Shown: positions 53,084 to 61,836, counted from the stretch's first letter. The stretch is 64,000 bases of DNA from Hyphomicrobiales bacterium (GCA_021775555.1 JAJFHP010000022.1:1-64000), one strand, 5' to 3'. The notes: generated by a model from the letters alone, not told the origin. Program-made: numbers and translations.

Positions 53084-54850
53084 TTGGAAAATATTTTGAC
53101 TGTAATTAAGAAACTACAGATAGCGAAAACGATTGATGATTTCGCTGAATTAATTGGATACAAGCCAAAAGGCTTATCCTATATTTTGTACAAGATACCT
53201 CCCGCCGCAAAATATACAGAATTCAAAATCAAAAAAGCAAATGGGGGCGAGCGTGAAATATGCGCGCCGATAGAGCCGTTAAAAACGCTTCAGCGGCGGC
53301 TGGCGAATGTCCTTTATGCCTGCATAGATACGATTGAAGCCGAGAAGGGGAAGAACACCACTTCTCACGGCTTCCGCCGCAAACATTCCATCATATCCAA
53401 TGCGCGGCATCACAAGCGTCGCCGCTACGTTCTTAATCTGGACCTCAAGGATTTCTTCCCAACCTTCAATTTCGGGCGCGTGCGGGGCTTCTTCATCAAT
53501 GACAATCGCTTTGGTGTTCACGACAAGGTCGGAACCCTGATCGCTCAGATAGCCTGCCATGAGAACTTGCTTCCGCAGGGAAGCCCCTGCTCGCCGGTCA
53601 TAGCCGACCTGATCACAAACATACTGGATGCGCGGCTAGTGCGGCTCGCCAAGGACCACAAGACTACATATTCGCGGTACGCCGATGACATCACGTTTTC
53701 GACGAGCCAGAAAGACTTTCCCGACGCGCTTGCAAAGCCTGTTGCTGGCGGGGGAGCTGATTGGGAACCTGGCGCCGCCCTGATTAAGGCGATTGAGGGC
53801 GCCGGCTTTTCGATCAATCCGGACAAGACCCGTATGCAGTTTCGCGACAGCCGGCAGCTTGTTACCGGCCTCACCGTCAATGCAAAGGTCAATATCAGAC
53901 CGGATTATTACCGCTATGCACGATCAATGTGTCACCTGGTTTTCAAGACAGGCAAATACCACAGACCGATTCCGGCGGTAAGCGAAGGTGATGAGCCGGA
54001 AGAACTGGAGATGATTGAGTCCCTGAACCCTCTGGAGGGGATTCTGAGCCATATCCATCACGTGAAAGACACAATCGACGACCGTAAGGAAACCGACAAA
54101 CGGAAGGAAGCGACTGCGGCGAGGCAGCTTTACAGGCGCTTTTTGATATTCAGGAAGTTCGTCTGCCTCGATAGACCGATTCTCGTCTGCGAGGGAAAAA
54201 CCGACAACATTTACCTGAAGTGTGCCCTACGAAGCCTCGCCAAGGCATATCCGGCATTGGCCGAGGTGAAGGGTAAAGAATTCAGCGCCAAGGTGTCCTT
54301 CTTCAACTATGTCGGACACGATAACAAGCTATCGCGGTCAGCGTCTGTCCTGGAACTGGGCGGCGGTGCTGATGATCTGAAATTCCTGTTCTTCATCAAG
54401 AACCGCTACCGCGAAATCATCAACAAGTTCGGGCACAAGCCGTTAAAGCATCCTGTCATCGTACTGATTGACAACGACGACGGCGCAAAAGGCGCAAAAG
54501 GAATATTCAGCGCCATCAAACAGGATTTCAAGATTTCTATCGATCTGAAATCAGTCGATCCGTTCTATCACATCACCGACAATCTCTACTTGGTCAAAAC
54601 CGTCGAGCAAGGAAAAACCGGCAAATCCTGCATTGAGGATTGTTTCGAACCATCCCTCCTGAAAACCAAGTTAAAGGGGAAAAAGTTCGACCCTTCCAAA
54701 GACGGCGGAGCATCGGGCGGCTACGGTAAGTTCGTGTTTGCCGAACAAGTGGTCAGACCCAATGCCGATAAAATCAATTTCGATGGTTTCAAACCGCTGC
54801 TGGACAGGATTGCAGCCGCAATCGCACACTACAATGCGCCAGGGATCTAG
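53084..54850 (+). CDS. retron reverse transcriptase fused to TOPRIM domain (Ec67 type)
   Basis: 588 residues, the length of the Ec67 (Retron-Eco2) enzyme. The RT half carries the retron marks: NAxxH at N106-H110, LKDFFPTFNFGRVRG, QGSPCSP, YADD at 199-202 and VTG at 260-262. The second half has a TOPRIM domain with E370 (EGKTD) and D463/D465 (LIDNDDG), the catalytic triad of OLD/primase-like nucleases. It extends msDNA from the branching G of its RNA. In defence, the TOPRIM part is the effector. Start TTG 53084 is the only workable early start; TTG 53096 is an alternative. Confidence 0.93.
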   Translation: MENILTVIKKLQIAKTIDDFAELIGYKPKGLSYILYKIPPAAKYTEFKIKKANGGEREICAPIEPLKTLQRRLANVLYACIDTIEAEKGKNTTSHGFRRKHSIISNARHHKRRRYVLNLDLKDFFPTFNFGRVRGFFINDNRFGVHDKVGTLIAQIACHENLLPQGSPCSPVIADLITNILDARLVRLAKDHKTTYSRYADDITFSTSQKDFPDALAKPVAGGGADWEPGAALIKAIEGAGFSINPDKTRMQFRDSRQLVTGLTVNAKVNIRPDYYRYARSMCHLVFKTGKYHRPIPAVSEGDEPEELEMIESLNPLEGILSHIHHVKDTIDDRKETDKRKEATAARQLYRRFLIFRKFVCLDRPILVCEGKTDNIYLKCALRSLAKAYPALAEVKGKEFSAKVSFFNYVGHDNKLSRSASVLELGGGADDLKFLFFIKNRYREIINKFGHKPLKHPVIVLIDNDDGAKGAKGIFSAIKQDFKISIDLKSVDPFYHITDNLYLVKTVEQGKTGKSCIEDCFEPSLLKTKLKGKKFDPSKDGGASGGYGKFVFAEQVVRPNADKINFDGFKPLLDRIAAAIAHYNAPGI

Positions 54851-54925
54851 GTTTCAAAATTGGGAAGCATCTACTCGCGTTTAACCGCCCATCAAATAAA
54901 AACTCTTTCCCTAGGTTATCGCCCC

Positions 54926-55406
54926 CTACTCCGCCGCCTGCGCGCCCTGCATGATCTGCCAGGCTAGCGCGCCGCGGCCCTCGATGTTTTTCTCAAATGC
55001 TTCGGGGAATTCGGGCGGGACGGAACCGGTGACGGCATCCGAAGACAGGAGCGCTTCCGACCAGGTTTTCACCAGCGGAAACTCGTCGAGCAGGCCGGTC
55101 TGAAGCGCCTTGTCGCAATTTGAAAACCGCATGAAGAAGGGGCCGTAGGCAGCATCCACAAGGCTGATCTTGTCGTCGTTGAAATAGGGCCCGTCATTGC
55201 CGCGCTGTTTGAGAGCGCCTTCCAGACGGCTCAAGTGACCGCGTACGGTCTCGCGCCCGGCAATTCCTCTTTCGACGTGCAGTAGGCGAGGTTGGAGATG
55301 CCGGGTCCCCAGGCGAAGGTGGGGAGAAAATCGGTCCAGGCGTGGTTGCGATGCCCCCCCCGAATTCACGCGCCTTGACGTCAACGACAGTGCGGTCACC
55401 AACACC
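54926..55406 (-). pseudogene. glutathione S-transferase remnant, frameshifted
   Basis: The C-terminal half (KQRGNDGPYFNDDKISLVDAAYGPFF, residues about 65-150) is a clear GST C-terminal domain. Its upstream coding continues in another frame from about 55260, and the thioredoxin-like N-terminal domain with the catalytic residue is missing. The gene appears to have lost its start and been frameshifted, so it is most likely non-functional. It lies just after the retron. Confidence 0.75.
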
Positions 55407-55741
55407 GCGCCTTTTCTGAAACGGTAAGTGGTGTAAACAAGACTTTTCCCCCCTCTCCATACCTCCCGTAAACTCAGACCTATCTCTTCCTCATAAGGGG
55501 ATGCGTGCCATGGACCGTCCGTGCATGTGAGGAAGGGAGCGGTTCCTGCGAAGACTCTTTGTCTGCGCTACCGCCCCTCGGGCACATTGAGCGCGAAGGG
55601 TGTGATACGGCCAGGCAATTGGGATTAACGACCCTGAGTTTTCCCGGGCGTGCCGTTCCGGACCCGGGGGTACTATGGCCCCCGCGCCTGAGGCTGGATG
55701 GGTTTTTTAGTTGCGCTATCGCTTCGCTGCTTGAGTGCGGT

Positions 55742-55774
55742 TTGTCCTCATATAGCCGATAGGCGATAGGACAA
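55742..55774 (+). repeat. 33-base palindromic repeat, unit 1
   Basis: TTGTCCT and AGGACAA form the ends, with TAGCCGATAGGCGATAG inside. Unit 2 is at 55781-55813 and a third, inverted copy lies at 62438-62463. Confidence 0.75.
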
Positions 55775-55780
55775 GCCAAA

Positions 55781-55813
55781 TTGTCCTCAAGTAGGCGATA
55801 GCCGATAGGACAC
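55781..55813 (+). repeat. 33-base palindromic repeat, unit 2
   Basis: Same ends as unit 1 with one change (AGGACAC). The centre is TAGGCGATAGCCGATAG, in which the GCC and GGC triplets of unit 1 are swapped. It lies 6 bases after unit 1. Confidence 0.75.
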
Positions 55814-56080
55814 CCAAACAAGACGCCGGGCGGATTTCGATCAAGATACCGTGCGCGGGGCGCTGGAAAGCTGCCTCAACTAACGGAATGCAGTTTTTCA
55901 GCGTTCTGCGCAGTCCCCCCGCCTTTACGGGGACAGGCTCTTGACTGGGGATGTATGCAAAAGCCGGAGCCTCGCGGTTGCCGGGTAAATAGCGTTGTCC
56001 TCATGGCACATCCGTCAGACGACAAAGTGACTCCCGCGCGCTATAAGATTTGATCCAGAATGCAGAAGTGGAGCCGAACC

Positions 56081-56488
56081 ATGACGTTCACCGAGGCTGT
56101 AAAAACCGTTCTGTCGAAATATGCCACCTTCACGGGCCGCGCCGCGCGCCCGGAATTCTGGTGGTGGTGCCTGTTTACTTTCCTGCTGGGCATCGCCACG
56201 GGTTTCATAGACCATCTTGTGATTGGCCCACGGCTCGGCATTGAATCTTTTGCAGAGGATTCACCGGAAATTCTGTCAGCAATCGTCTCGCTGGGCCTCC
56301 TGCTACCGGGTCTCGCGGTGTCCGTGCGCCGCCTCCACGACATTGACCGCTCAGGCTGGTGGCTGCTCATCATTCTGATCCCGTTAATCGGTGTGCTGGT
56401 ACTCATCTACTGGACGGTTCAGCGCGGGACAGATGGACCCAACAGATTTGGTAAATCAGGGACTGAAGACGCGGCGCTGAGTATGTGA
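56081..56488 (+). CDS. DUF805 family membrane protein
   Basis: 135 residues from ATG 56081 with GGAG 7 bases upstream. The ATFTGRAARPEFWWW opening, two to four helices and VRRLHDIDRSGWWLL are the DUF805 signature. The closing GTDGPNRFG is also standard. Function unknown. It is the second DUF805 protein in the window (the other is fused to TPR at 44451-45908). ppa follows about 100 bases downstream. Confidence 0.85.
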   Translation: MTFTEAVKTVLSKYATFTGRAARPEFWWWCLFTFLLGIATGFIDHLVIGPRLGIESFAEDSPEILSAIVSLGLLLPGLAVSVRRLHDIDRSGWWLLIILIPLIGVLVLIYWTVQRGTDGPNRFGKSGTEDAALSM

Positions 56489-56585
56489 GCTGCTATAGCG
56501 TTGTGTCTTCGGGCCAAAAACGTGGCGGGTGCCGTAGGCGCGTCGCAGTTTGACCGCAACGGGATGGCAGAGGATACTCTCATCC

Positions 56586-57107
56586 ATGCGTATTGAAGCC
56601 ATACCTGTCGGCCAGAACCCGCCTTATGACGTCAACGCGATCATAGAAATCCCACTCGGTGGCGTGCCGATCAAATATGAACTCGACAAGGACAGCGGCG
56701 CCATGGTCGTCGACCGCTTCCTGCACACGCCGATGCATTATCCGGCCAATTACGGTTTCCTTCCCCATACCCTGTCTGAAGATGGAGATCCGACGGACAT
56801 TCTGGTGGTTGGCCAGGTTCCCGTTATGCCCGGTGCGATTATCCGCTCCCGCCCCATTGGTGTTCTGGTCATGCAGGATGAGAAGGGGCTGGATGAAAAA
56901 ATTCTCGCCGTGCCCCACGACGATCTTTCACCTTTTTACCGTGAGATTTCTTCCTACCGCGACCTGCCGGAAATCCTCATCGATCAGATCGGCCATTTTT
57001 TCGAACACTACAAGGACCTGGAAAAGGACAAGTGGGTCAAGATCGTCCGCTGGGGTGAGGCGGAAGAAGCGCACAAGTTCATCCGCGATGCCATGGAGCG
57101 CGCCTAG
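56586..57107 (+). CDS. ppa: inorganic pyrophosphatase
   Basis: 173 residues from ATG 56586 (MRIEAIPVG). Cytoplasmic family I enzyme that hydrolyses pyrophosphate to two phosphates, driving biosynthesis. Active-site motifs are [36 protein letters not shown] (with the DxxPxD metal ligands) and [11 protein letters not shown]. Length is family-typical. It is preceded by the DUF805 gene and followed by a palindrome that overlaps a possible promoter. Confidence 0.96.
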   Translation: MRIEAIPVGQNPPYDVNAIIEIPLGGVPIKYELDKDSGAMVVDRFLHTPMHYPANYGFLPHTLSEDGDPTDILVVGQVPVMPGAIIRSRPIGVLVMQDEKGLDEKILAVPHDDLSPFYREISSYRDLPEILIDQIGHFFEHYKDLEKDKWVKIVRWGEAEEAHKFIRDAMERA

Positions 57108-57135
57108 GTTAAGCGCAGCAGCTTCATTATTATAC

Positions 57136-57164
57136 TTGTGGCTATTAGACAAAAGTAGTATAAT
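57136..57164 (+). promoter_or_regulatory. promoter with overlapping inverted repeat
   Basis: TTGTGG (57136-57141), 17-base spacer, TATAAT (57159-57164). The -10 lies in an 8-base inverted repeat ATTATACT (57129-57136) / AGTATAAT (57157-57164), which could be an operator. It is placed to drive the small gene at 57263. Confidence 0.45.
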
Positions 57165-57262
57165 TCATTCAGGCCAAAACTCAGATTTTGGTTTGCGGAA
57201 CAACATAGTCGCGGGCCTTTCCGCGTCGAAGCAGGCCCCCGCGCATCGGATTGGAGGACCAG

Positions 57263-57364
57263 ATGGATACTCAATCCCCTGATGCCCGCGCCCTTATCTG
57301 GACAGGGTTATCATTGGTGGTGATCGTCATCGCCGCTGCCATCGCACTCGCACTCTTCACCTGA
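57263..57364 (+). CDS. 33-residue single-pass membrane protein
   Basis: ATG with GGAGG upstream and TGA stop. The product has a polar start (MDTQSPDARAL) and one helix of about 20 residues (TGLSLVVIVIAAAIALALF), then ends. A promoter candidate lies about 100 bases upstream. I do not recognise the family. Confidence 0.6.
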   Translation: MDTQSPDARALIWTGLSLVVIVIAAAIALALFT

Positions 57365-57565
57365 AAAAGCGCGATGAGCCAAGCTCCGGGGCGTTAAGAA
57401 ACCGGAGTCCCCTGAATGACACAACCAACTTTCCTGCGGGGCCATATCGGGTCCCGCTGTTTTTTGTGCCGCCGGCACTTTTTCCGCCCAACCGCGCGCC
57501 GCGCTATTTGAGGGCAGTTTTTGGGGTGGTTCTTAAAAGCGGGGGTATGGCAAATGTCAGGCCGT

Positions 57566-57883
57566 TCAGCCAAACAGTCTTTTGTCCAGCATGGTGTCAG
57601 TGATTGTTATGGATTGCGGGCGGCAGCGGATGCCGCGGTAGCGCTGGCGCAAATACTCAACCTGGCCCTTGAGCGTGAGGTGATATTCACCTCTGAAATC
57701 CTGCAGCAGGCCAAGCTGTATGAAGCGTTGTGCCCGGGCGGTCGTAAGCCGTCTCCGGTTGCAGCTTCCTTTCAGTTTCACAAGCTTGTTCAGTGCGGAA
57801 CGCTCCGCACGGGTCAGCGGAATCGGTTTCATGCCGCACTGTCGCGCCTGGCCAGTTAAAATCTGATTAACCATGTTTTTCAT
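57566..57883 (-). CDS. hypothetical winged-helix-like protein
   Basis: 105 residues from ATG 57883 (a TTG 57895 would add 4). The C-terminal part EYHLTLKGQVEYLRQRYRGI looks like the wing and final strand of a MarR-like domain, and RRLTTARAQRFIQLGLLQDFRG resembles the helices before it. It is a weak call: an overlapping open frame exists on the other strand, but its product looks less like a protein. Confidence 0.5.
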   Translation of the reverse strand: MKNMVNQILTGQARQCGMKPIPLTRAERSALNKLVKLKGSCNRRRLTTARAQRFIQLGLLQDFRGEYHLTLKGQVEYLRQRYRGIRCRPQSITITDTMLDKRLFG

Positions 57884-57962
57884 GTCTTCAGGCAATTGAC
57901 TTCATGCGCCCCATTCGCCACACCCCTTGGCAACACACAGTCATGAGGGGGGCGCGCGTTCC

Positions 57963-59042
57963 ATGTCAGCCAGCACCAATGCAAATCGTATTGCCGTGAT
58001 ACCCGGAGACGGGATCGGCAAGGAAGTCGTGCCGGAAGGAATACGCGTGCTCGAAGCGGCAGCGAAGAAATACAAGCTCGACTTGCGCTTTGATGATTTC
58101 GATTTTGCCAATTGCGACTATTACGCAAAGCACGGCCAGATGATGCCTGACGACTGGAAGGCGCAGATCGAAGGTCACGACGCCATATTTTTCGGTGCGG
58201 TGGGCTGGCCCGAGACGGTGCCCGATCATGTCTCCCTTTGGGGGTCTCTCATTCTGTTCCGCCGTTATTTTGACCAGTATGTGAATCTGCGCCCCGTGCG
58301 TCTCATGCCCGGTGTACCCGCGCCGCTGGCAGGGCGCACGCCTGGCGAGATTGATTTCTGGGTGGTGCGTGAGAACACCGAAGGCGAATATTCTTCCATC
58401 GGCGGACGCATGTTCGAGGGCACCGAGCGGGAGTTCTGCGTGCAGGAAACCGTGATGACGCGCCATGGGGTTGATCGTGTTCTGCGCTACGCATTCGATC
58501 TGGCTCAAAAGCGTGAGAAGAAACACCTGACGTCGGCCACCAAGTCCAACGGCATCGCCATCACTATGCCCTACTGGGACGAGCGGGTGGAGGAAATGGC
58601 GAAAGAATATCCCGATGTGCTCCAGGACAAGTATCACATCGATATTCTGGCAGCCCATTTTGTGCTGAACCCGGACCGTTTCGACGTTGTGGTGGCATCA
58701 AACCTGTTTGGCGACATTCTCTCCGACCTCGGGCCCGCCTGCACGGGCACCATCGGTATCGCGCCTGCCGGTAATATTAACCCCGAGCGCAAACACCCCT
58801 CACTGTTCGAACCGGTGCATGGCTCGGCTCCGGACATTGCGGGGCAGGGCATCGCCAATCCGGTGGGACAGATCTGGACCGCGGCCATGATGCTCGAGCA
58901 TCTGGGGCATGAGGAAGCCGCATCGGCTATCGTCAGGGCCATCGAGGTGGTTCTGGCTGAAGAAAAACTACGCACCCGCGATCTTGGTGGTCCCGCGGAT
59001 ATGCTGACTTGCTCCAAGGCCATTGCGGATGCTGTCGAGTGA
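57963..59042 (+). CDS. tartrate dehydrogenase-like isocitrate/isopropylmalate dehydrogenase family enzyme
   Basis: 359 residues from ATG 57963. The NAD-dependent beta-decarboxylating dehydrogenase fold is shown by IAVIPGDGIGKEVVPEGI, the WVVRENTEGEYSS substrate loop, the RHGVDRVLRYAFDLA helix, the K/D metal site DVVVASNLFGDILSDLGP and GSAPDIAGQGIANP. The E-Y-S-S loop and the length fit tartrate dehydrogenase/decarboxylase rather than LeuB. It could oxidise tartrate or D-malate. The AraC gene at 59638 is a possible regulator. A hairpin follows the stop. Confidence 0.88.
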   Translation: MSASTNANRIAVIPGDGIGKEVVPEGIRVLEAAAKKYKLDLRFDDFDFANCDYYAKHGQMMPDDWKAQIEGHDAIFFGAVGWPETVPDHVSLWGSLILFRRYFDQYVNLRPVRLMPGVPAPLAGRTPGEIDFWVVRENTEGEYSSIGGRMFEGTEREFCVQETVMTRHGVDRVLRYAFDLAQKREKKHLTSATKSNGIAITMPYWDERVEEMAKEYPDVLQDKYHIDILAAHFVLNPDRFDVVVASNLFGDILSDLGPACTGTIGIAPAGNINPERKHPSLFEPVHGSAPDIAGQGIANPVGQIWTAAMMLEHLGHEEAASAIVRAIEVVLAEEKLRTRDLGGPADMLTCSKAIADAVE

Positions 59043-59060
59043 CAGCACGGAGACAGATGC

Positions 59061-59084
59061 CGCGCCATTCGATTGGCGCGCGGA
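59061..59084 (+). terminator. hairpin after the tartrate dehydrogenase-like gene
   Basis: A 7-base stem CGCGCCA / TGGCGCG with loop TTCGAT, about 18 bases after the stop codon, then ACATCTTTT. The tail is weak, so the call is tentative. Confidence 0.4.
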
Positions 59085-59151
59085 CATCTTTTAAATAAAT
59101 GGTAAAGGGATTGATCTGTAGCCCTGGCTGATCGGTGCGAGGCGTGCTGGT

Positions 59152-59340
59152 TCAGCGAGCTACTTTGTTGAGGTCATCTGACTCAACAGAATAATGGGCG
59201 GAATTTTCTGCTTCTTCTCTTGTTTGCTCAAGCGCCATATCGATAAAATATGTAAGCGTCCGCAATTCAAGACGGATTGCTTCGGCTTTTGCTTCCTTTA
59301 ACAAATTTACGATTTTGAACATGGTGTTCGGTGAGTTCAT
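59152..59340 (-). CDS. small helical hypothetical protein
   Basis: 62 residues from ATG 59340, with TGGAG upstream. It is a predicted helix protein (FKIVNLLKEAKAEAIRLELRTLTYFIDMALEQTREEAEN). An upstream in-frame ATG at 59412 lacks a ribosome binding site. Family unknown. It lies alone on this strand between the dehydrogenase and the AraC gene. Confidence 0.5.
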   Translation of the reverse strand: MNSPNTMFKIVNLLKEAKAEAIRLELRTLTYFIDMALEQTREEAENSAHYSVESDDLNKVAR

Positions 59341-59637
59341 TTTGCCCCACTCCAAAAAAATATGCCCAACCATAGAAATGGCCTCGCCCGGAGCCCTGAT
59401 GGAAAAATCCATATTCTAACTAAGAGTGTGGGCATGCATTCGGTGCAATTGCTTGCCTATCCCTGACAAAATATTGACTCACCACGACATTTTGTCGGCG
59501 CGTGTCTCGAGTGAGAAGTTGTTGAAAAACTTATAAATTTGAATAATTGCGACAGAAACTTGATTGAACATGACATTTGTTTTGTTATGCTTTGAATTAA
59601 CTCGGCAGTTTTGCATTTCCAACGCTGCGAGAAGGAG
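59341..59637. other. intergenic region before the AraC gene
   Basis: About 300 bases. AT-rich in its right half (59500-59610), as expected of a promoter. No other feature was recognised. Confidence 0.5.
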
Positions 59638-60654
59638 ATGGGCAGTAAGTTTCCTGACGATTGGATCCTGTCGCGCAATCTACGTGCGGTGGAAGGCTAT
59701 GCGGTAGCGCATGGTCTTGATTGGAATGAGATTGCAGGCAAATTTGGTATTGATCCGGATCTCGGGCATCAACGTGGTGCACGTGTCCCTATCAGGACTT
59801 TGTTCGCTATCACTGAACATACGGCCGCCATTTCAGGTGACGACGCTCAGGGCTTTACAACTGGTTCAGCAGTTCCCGTTGGTTTCAGCTCCACGTTTGA
59901 TTATATCGCTATTTCCGCTCCATCCTTGCGCGTTGGCGTACAGAATTGGGTCCGGTTTATACCAATAATTACAAATGCCTTTGTCCTGCAGTACGAAGAG
60001 CGTGACGGGATCGGGTATCTTGAGTGGCAATTTTCCGACCGGCACGGACCCCGCTCGCAGTTTATGTTCGGAACAATGTCGTGGGCGGTGACACGTATTT
60101 TATATATCACTGCCGATCCTGATGCTCAGGTGAGTTTGGAATTCAGCTGCGCTGAGCCGAAATGCACGACGGAGTTCCAGAAAAAGATGGGCCATCGCAT
60201 CAGATACAATCAGGCCCATGACCGGGTTCTGATCCCAGGCTGTTATCTGTCCTTGGCCCACAGTTCAGCAGAACCCAATCTCTACTCCATGGTTGAAGAA
60301 GCAGCACTCGGGGAGATGCAGGACAACGAACAGAGTGACGATATGATGTTCGCTATTTCCGAACAGATTGGTGAGGCACTTAAAAACGGTAACAATACCC
60401 TGGAGAATATAGCCGGTGCTCTCGGCATGGCCCCCAGGTCCTTGCAACGCAAACTTGCGGCTTCTGGCATCTGCTTCAGGGACCTGACAGATGAGATACG
60501 CAAGTCCATGGCAGCACACTATCTCACCGATACGAATTTACCGATGACTGAAATAGCTTTCTTGCTGGGATTTTCAGATCTCAGCGCCTTCTCGCGTTCC
60601 GGGAAAAACTGGTTCGGTGTTGCCCCGCGTGAATATCGCCGCAAGATGAACTGA
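59638..60654 (+). CDS. AraC family transcriptional regulator, OruR/ArgR-like N-terminal domain
   Basis: About 338 residues. The N-terminal 200 match the arabinose_bd-type domain of OruR-like regulators (RNLRAVEGYAVAHGLDWNEIAGKFGID), and the C-terminal two-helix HTH is LENIAGALGMAPRSLQRKL with MTEIAFLLGFSDLSAFSRSGKNWFGVAPREYR. ATG 59638 is chosen, though AAGGAG abuts it; a TTG 9 codons upstream is possible. It may control the nearby dehydrogenase. Confidence 0.85.
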   Translation: MGSKFPDDWILSRNLRAVEGYAVAHGLDWNEIAGKFGIDPDLGHQRGARVPIRTLFAITEHTAAISGDDAQGFTTGSAVPVGFSSTFDYIAISAPSLRVGVQNWVRFIPIITNAFVLQYEERDGIGYLEWQFSDRHGPRSQFMFGTMSWAVTRILYITADPDAQVSLEFSCAEPKCTTEFQKKMGHRIRYNQAHDRVLIPGCYLSLAHSSAEPNLYSMVEEAALGEMQDNEQSDDMMFAISEQIGEALKNGNNTLENIAGALGMAPRSLQRKLAASGICFRDLTDEIRKSMAAHYLTDTNLPMTEIAFLLGFSDLSAFSRSGKNWFGVAPREYRRKMN

Positions 60655-60710
60655 CACCACTTGATGGAATGCTCATTGGTCTTGGTGGCATCTGTGCTTT
60701 TTGTCTTGAT

Positions 60711-61025
60711 CTAGAGCAGCCGGCAGGGTTTACCGCGTGCAATGCAGGTGGTGCGCTTGCCCCTGGTTTTGCAAATGAAGCGGTTATTGTCCGCCGCCCA
60801 CCAGCTGTACCAGAGCAACCCGTATTTGTTGATTACCTTGAGTTCCCAGGCGAACTCGGCATCGATCTTGGCAATCCGCTGATGAATGACCGAGGAACCG
60901 GTCGCCACCATTTCCCGCTTGGCGCATTTCATGCCACTGCTGGCAAGGCTCTCGCCCATTGGCAATGTCAGAGTGAACGCAAGTCCCAAAACACTCAGTG
61001 CAATGCCGGGAATGATCGCTTTCAT
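60711..61025 (-). CDS. small secreted hypothetical protein
   Basis: 104 residues from ATG 61025 with GGAGGG 6 bases upstream. A signal peptide (IIPGIALSVLGLAFTLTLPMGESLA) ends near LASS. The mature part has four cysteines (MKCAKRE, FICKTRG, TTCIARG, PCRLL) and a YGLLWYSWW aromatic cluster. It probably acts in the periplasm. The frame is open upstream past 61025 but lacks coding features there. Family not recognised. Confidence 0.6.
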   Translation of the reverse strand: MKAIIPGIALSVLGLAFTLTLPMGESLASSGMKCAKREMVATGSSVIHQRIAKIDAEFAWELKVINKYGLLWYSWWAADNNRFICKTRGKRTTCIARGKPCRLL

Positions 61026-61289
61026 GACCTGCCCTCCTGTGTTCTTCGCTGGTGCTGTCCCGATGGGAGCCAAAGCAAAAACGCGCCAGGCGCACACGGG
61101 GCCAGACAATGCAATCAGTGTGACAGGGCAGGAGGCGAGAAGAAGAAGCTCTTGTGACTTATCCCCACTATTCACTCTTTCCACAAGGGGCTGTGATGAT
61201 GCGAAGGTTGTGCTAAATGTGACTGTAGAGTTGAGGCGGCAGTCGCGCGTATCCGTCAAATTTGCACCATACAGGATAAGGAGTTCGAC

Positions 61290-61370
61290 ATGACAACCAT
61301 GGGCGTATTGATATGGTTTGTAGCGCTGATGATCGGGTTTTTCATCGGCTTGAAATGTGGCACGGACTAA
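61290..61370 (+). CDS. 26-residue single-pass membrane protein
   Basis: ATG with AAGGAG 6 bases upstream and TAA stop. One hydrophobic helix (GVLIWFVALMIGFFIGL) and a KCGTD end. It lies between two other genes with its own ribosome binding site. Family not recognised. Confidence 0.6.
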   Translation: MTTMGVLIWFVALMIGFFIGLKCGTD

Positions 61371-61440
61371 GCATCGTTCGGGCTGACAATTGCGACCCGC
61401 GAACGGGTAAAATGTTCTAGATTTCAAGGGGTTTGAGAAA

Positions 61441-61836
61441 ATGTCATCTATACTGATTTTAGGCGCCATCGTGATGCTGCTGCTCGGCGTCGTGTTTGGC
61501 TATATCGCAAGTGGCGCTGGGGTGAAAATTACCAGTGATGCACCCAAGCCGAAACGGAAGACGGCCGCCAAAAAGGCACCGACAAAACGCAAAACCGCAG
61601 CGAAGAAAAAAGACGATCTGAAGAAAATCTCCGGCGTTGGACCGGGCATCGAGAAAAAGCTGCACAAAATGGGTGTCACCACCTACCGGCAGATCGCCAA
61701 CTGGAAGGCCGCCGATATCAACAAGGCGGACGTAGCACTCAACTTCAAGGGCCGCATCAAGCGCGAGAACTGGGTCAAGCAGGCCAAGACACTTGCCAGC
61801 GGAGGTCAGACAGAATTCTCCAAACGCCAGAAGTAG
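61441..61836 (+). CDS. membrane-anchored HhH-domain protein
   Basis: 131 residues. An N-terminal helix (about 1-27) is followed by a Lys/Arg/Ala-rich linker of 30 residues (KRKTAAKKAPTKRKTAAKKK) and a helix-hairpin-helix domain (LKKISGVGPGIEKKLHKMGVTTYRQIANW) of the flap-endonuclease-like type. HhH binds DNA without sequence specificity. The linker resembles histone H1-like tails. No nuclease residues were seen, so it could tether DNA at the membrane. Confidence 0.75.
   Translation: MSSILILGAIVMLLLGVVFGYIASGAGVKITSDAPKPKRKTAAKKAPTKRKTAAKKKDDLKKISGVGPGIEKKLHKMGVTTYRQIANWKAADINKADVALNFKGRIKRENWVKQAKTLASGGQTEFSKRQK

Larger units (their letters stand above)
55407..56080. other. gene-free stretch with GC-rich palindromes and short repeats
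   Basis: About 670 bases lacking a convincing gene. It has a GC-rich hairpin region near 55640-55700 and two 33-base repeat units at 55742-55774 and 55781-55813. An open frame on the plus strand near 55505-55762 lacks family support. Confidence 0.6.

Noticed and set aside
55505..55762. Open frame in the GC-rich stretch after the GST remnant
   Set aside because: It is low-complexity, overlaps repeats and hairpins, and shows no family motif.
57521..57859. Plus-strand open frame overlapping the winged-helix-like gene
   Set aside because: Its product lacks domain-like patterns, whereas the minus-strand product resembles a wing segment. Kept only as a doubt on that call.
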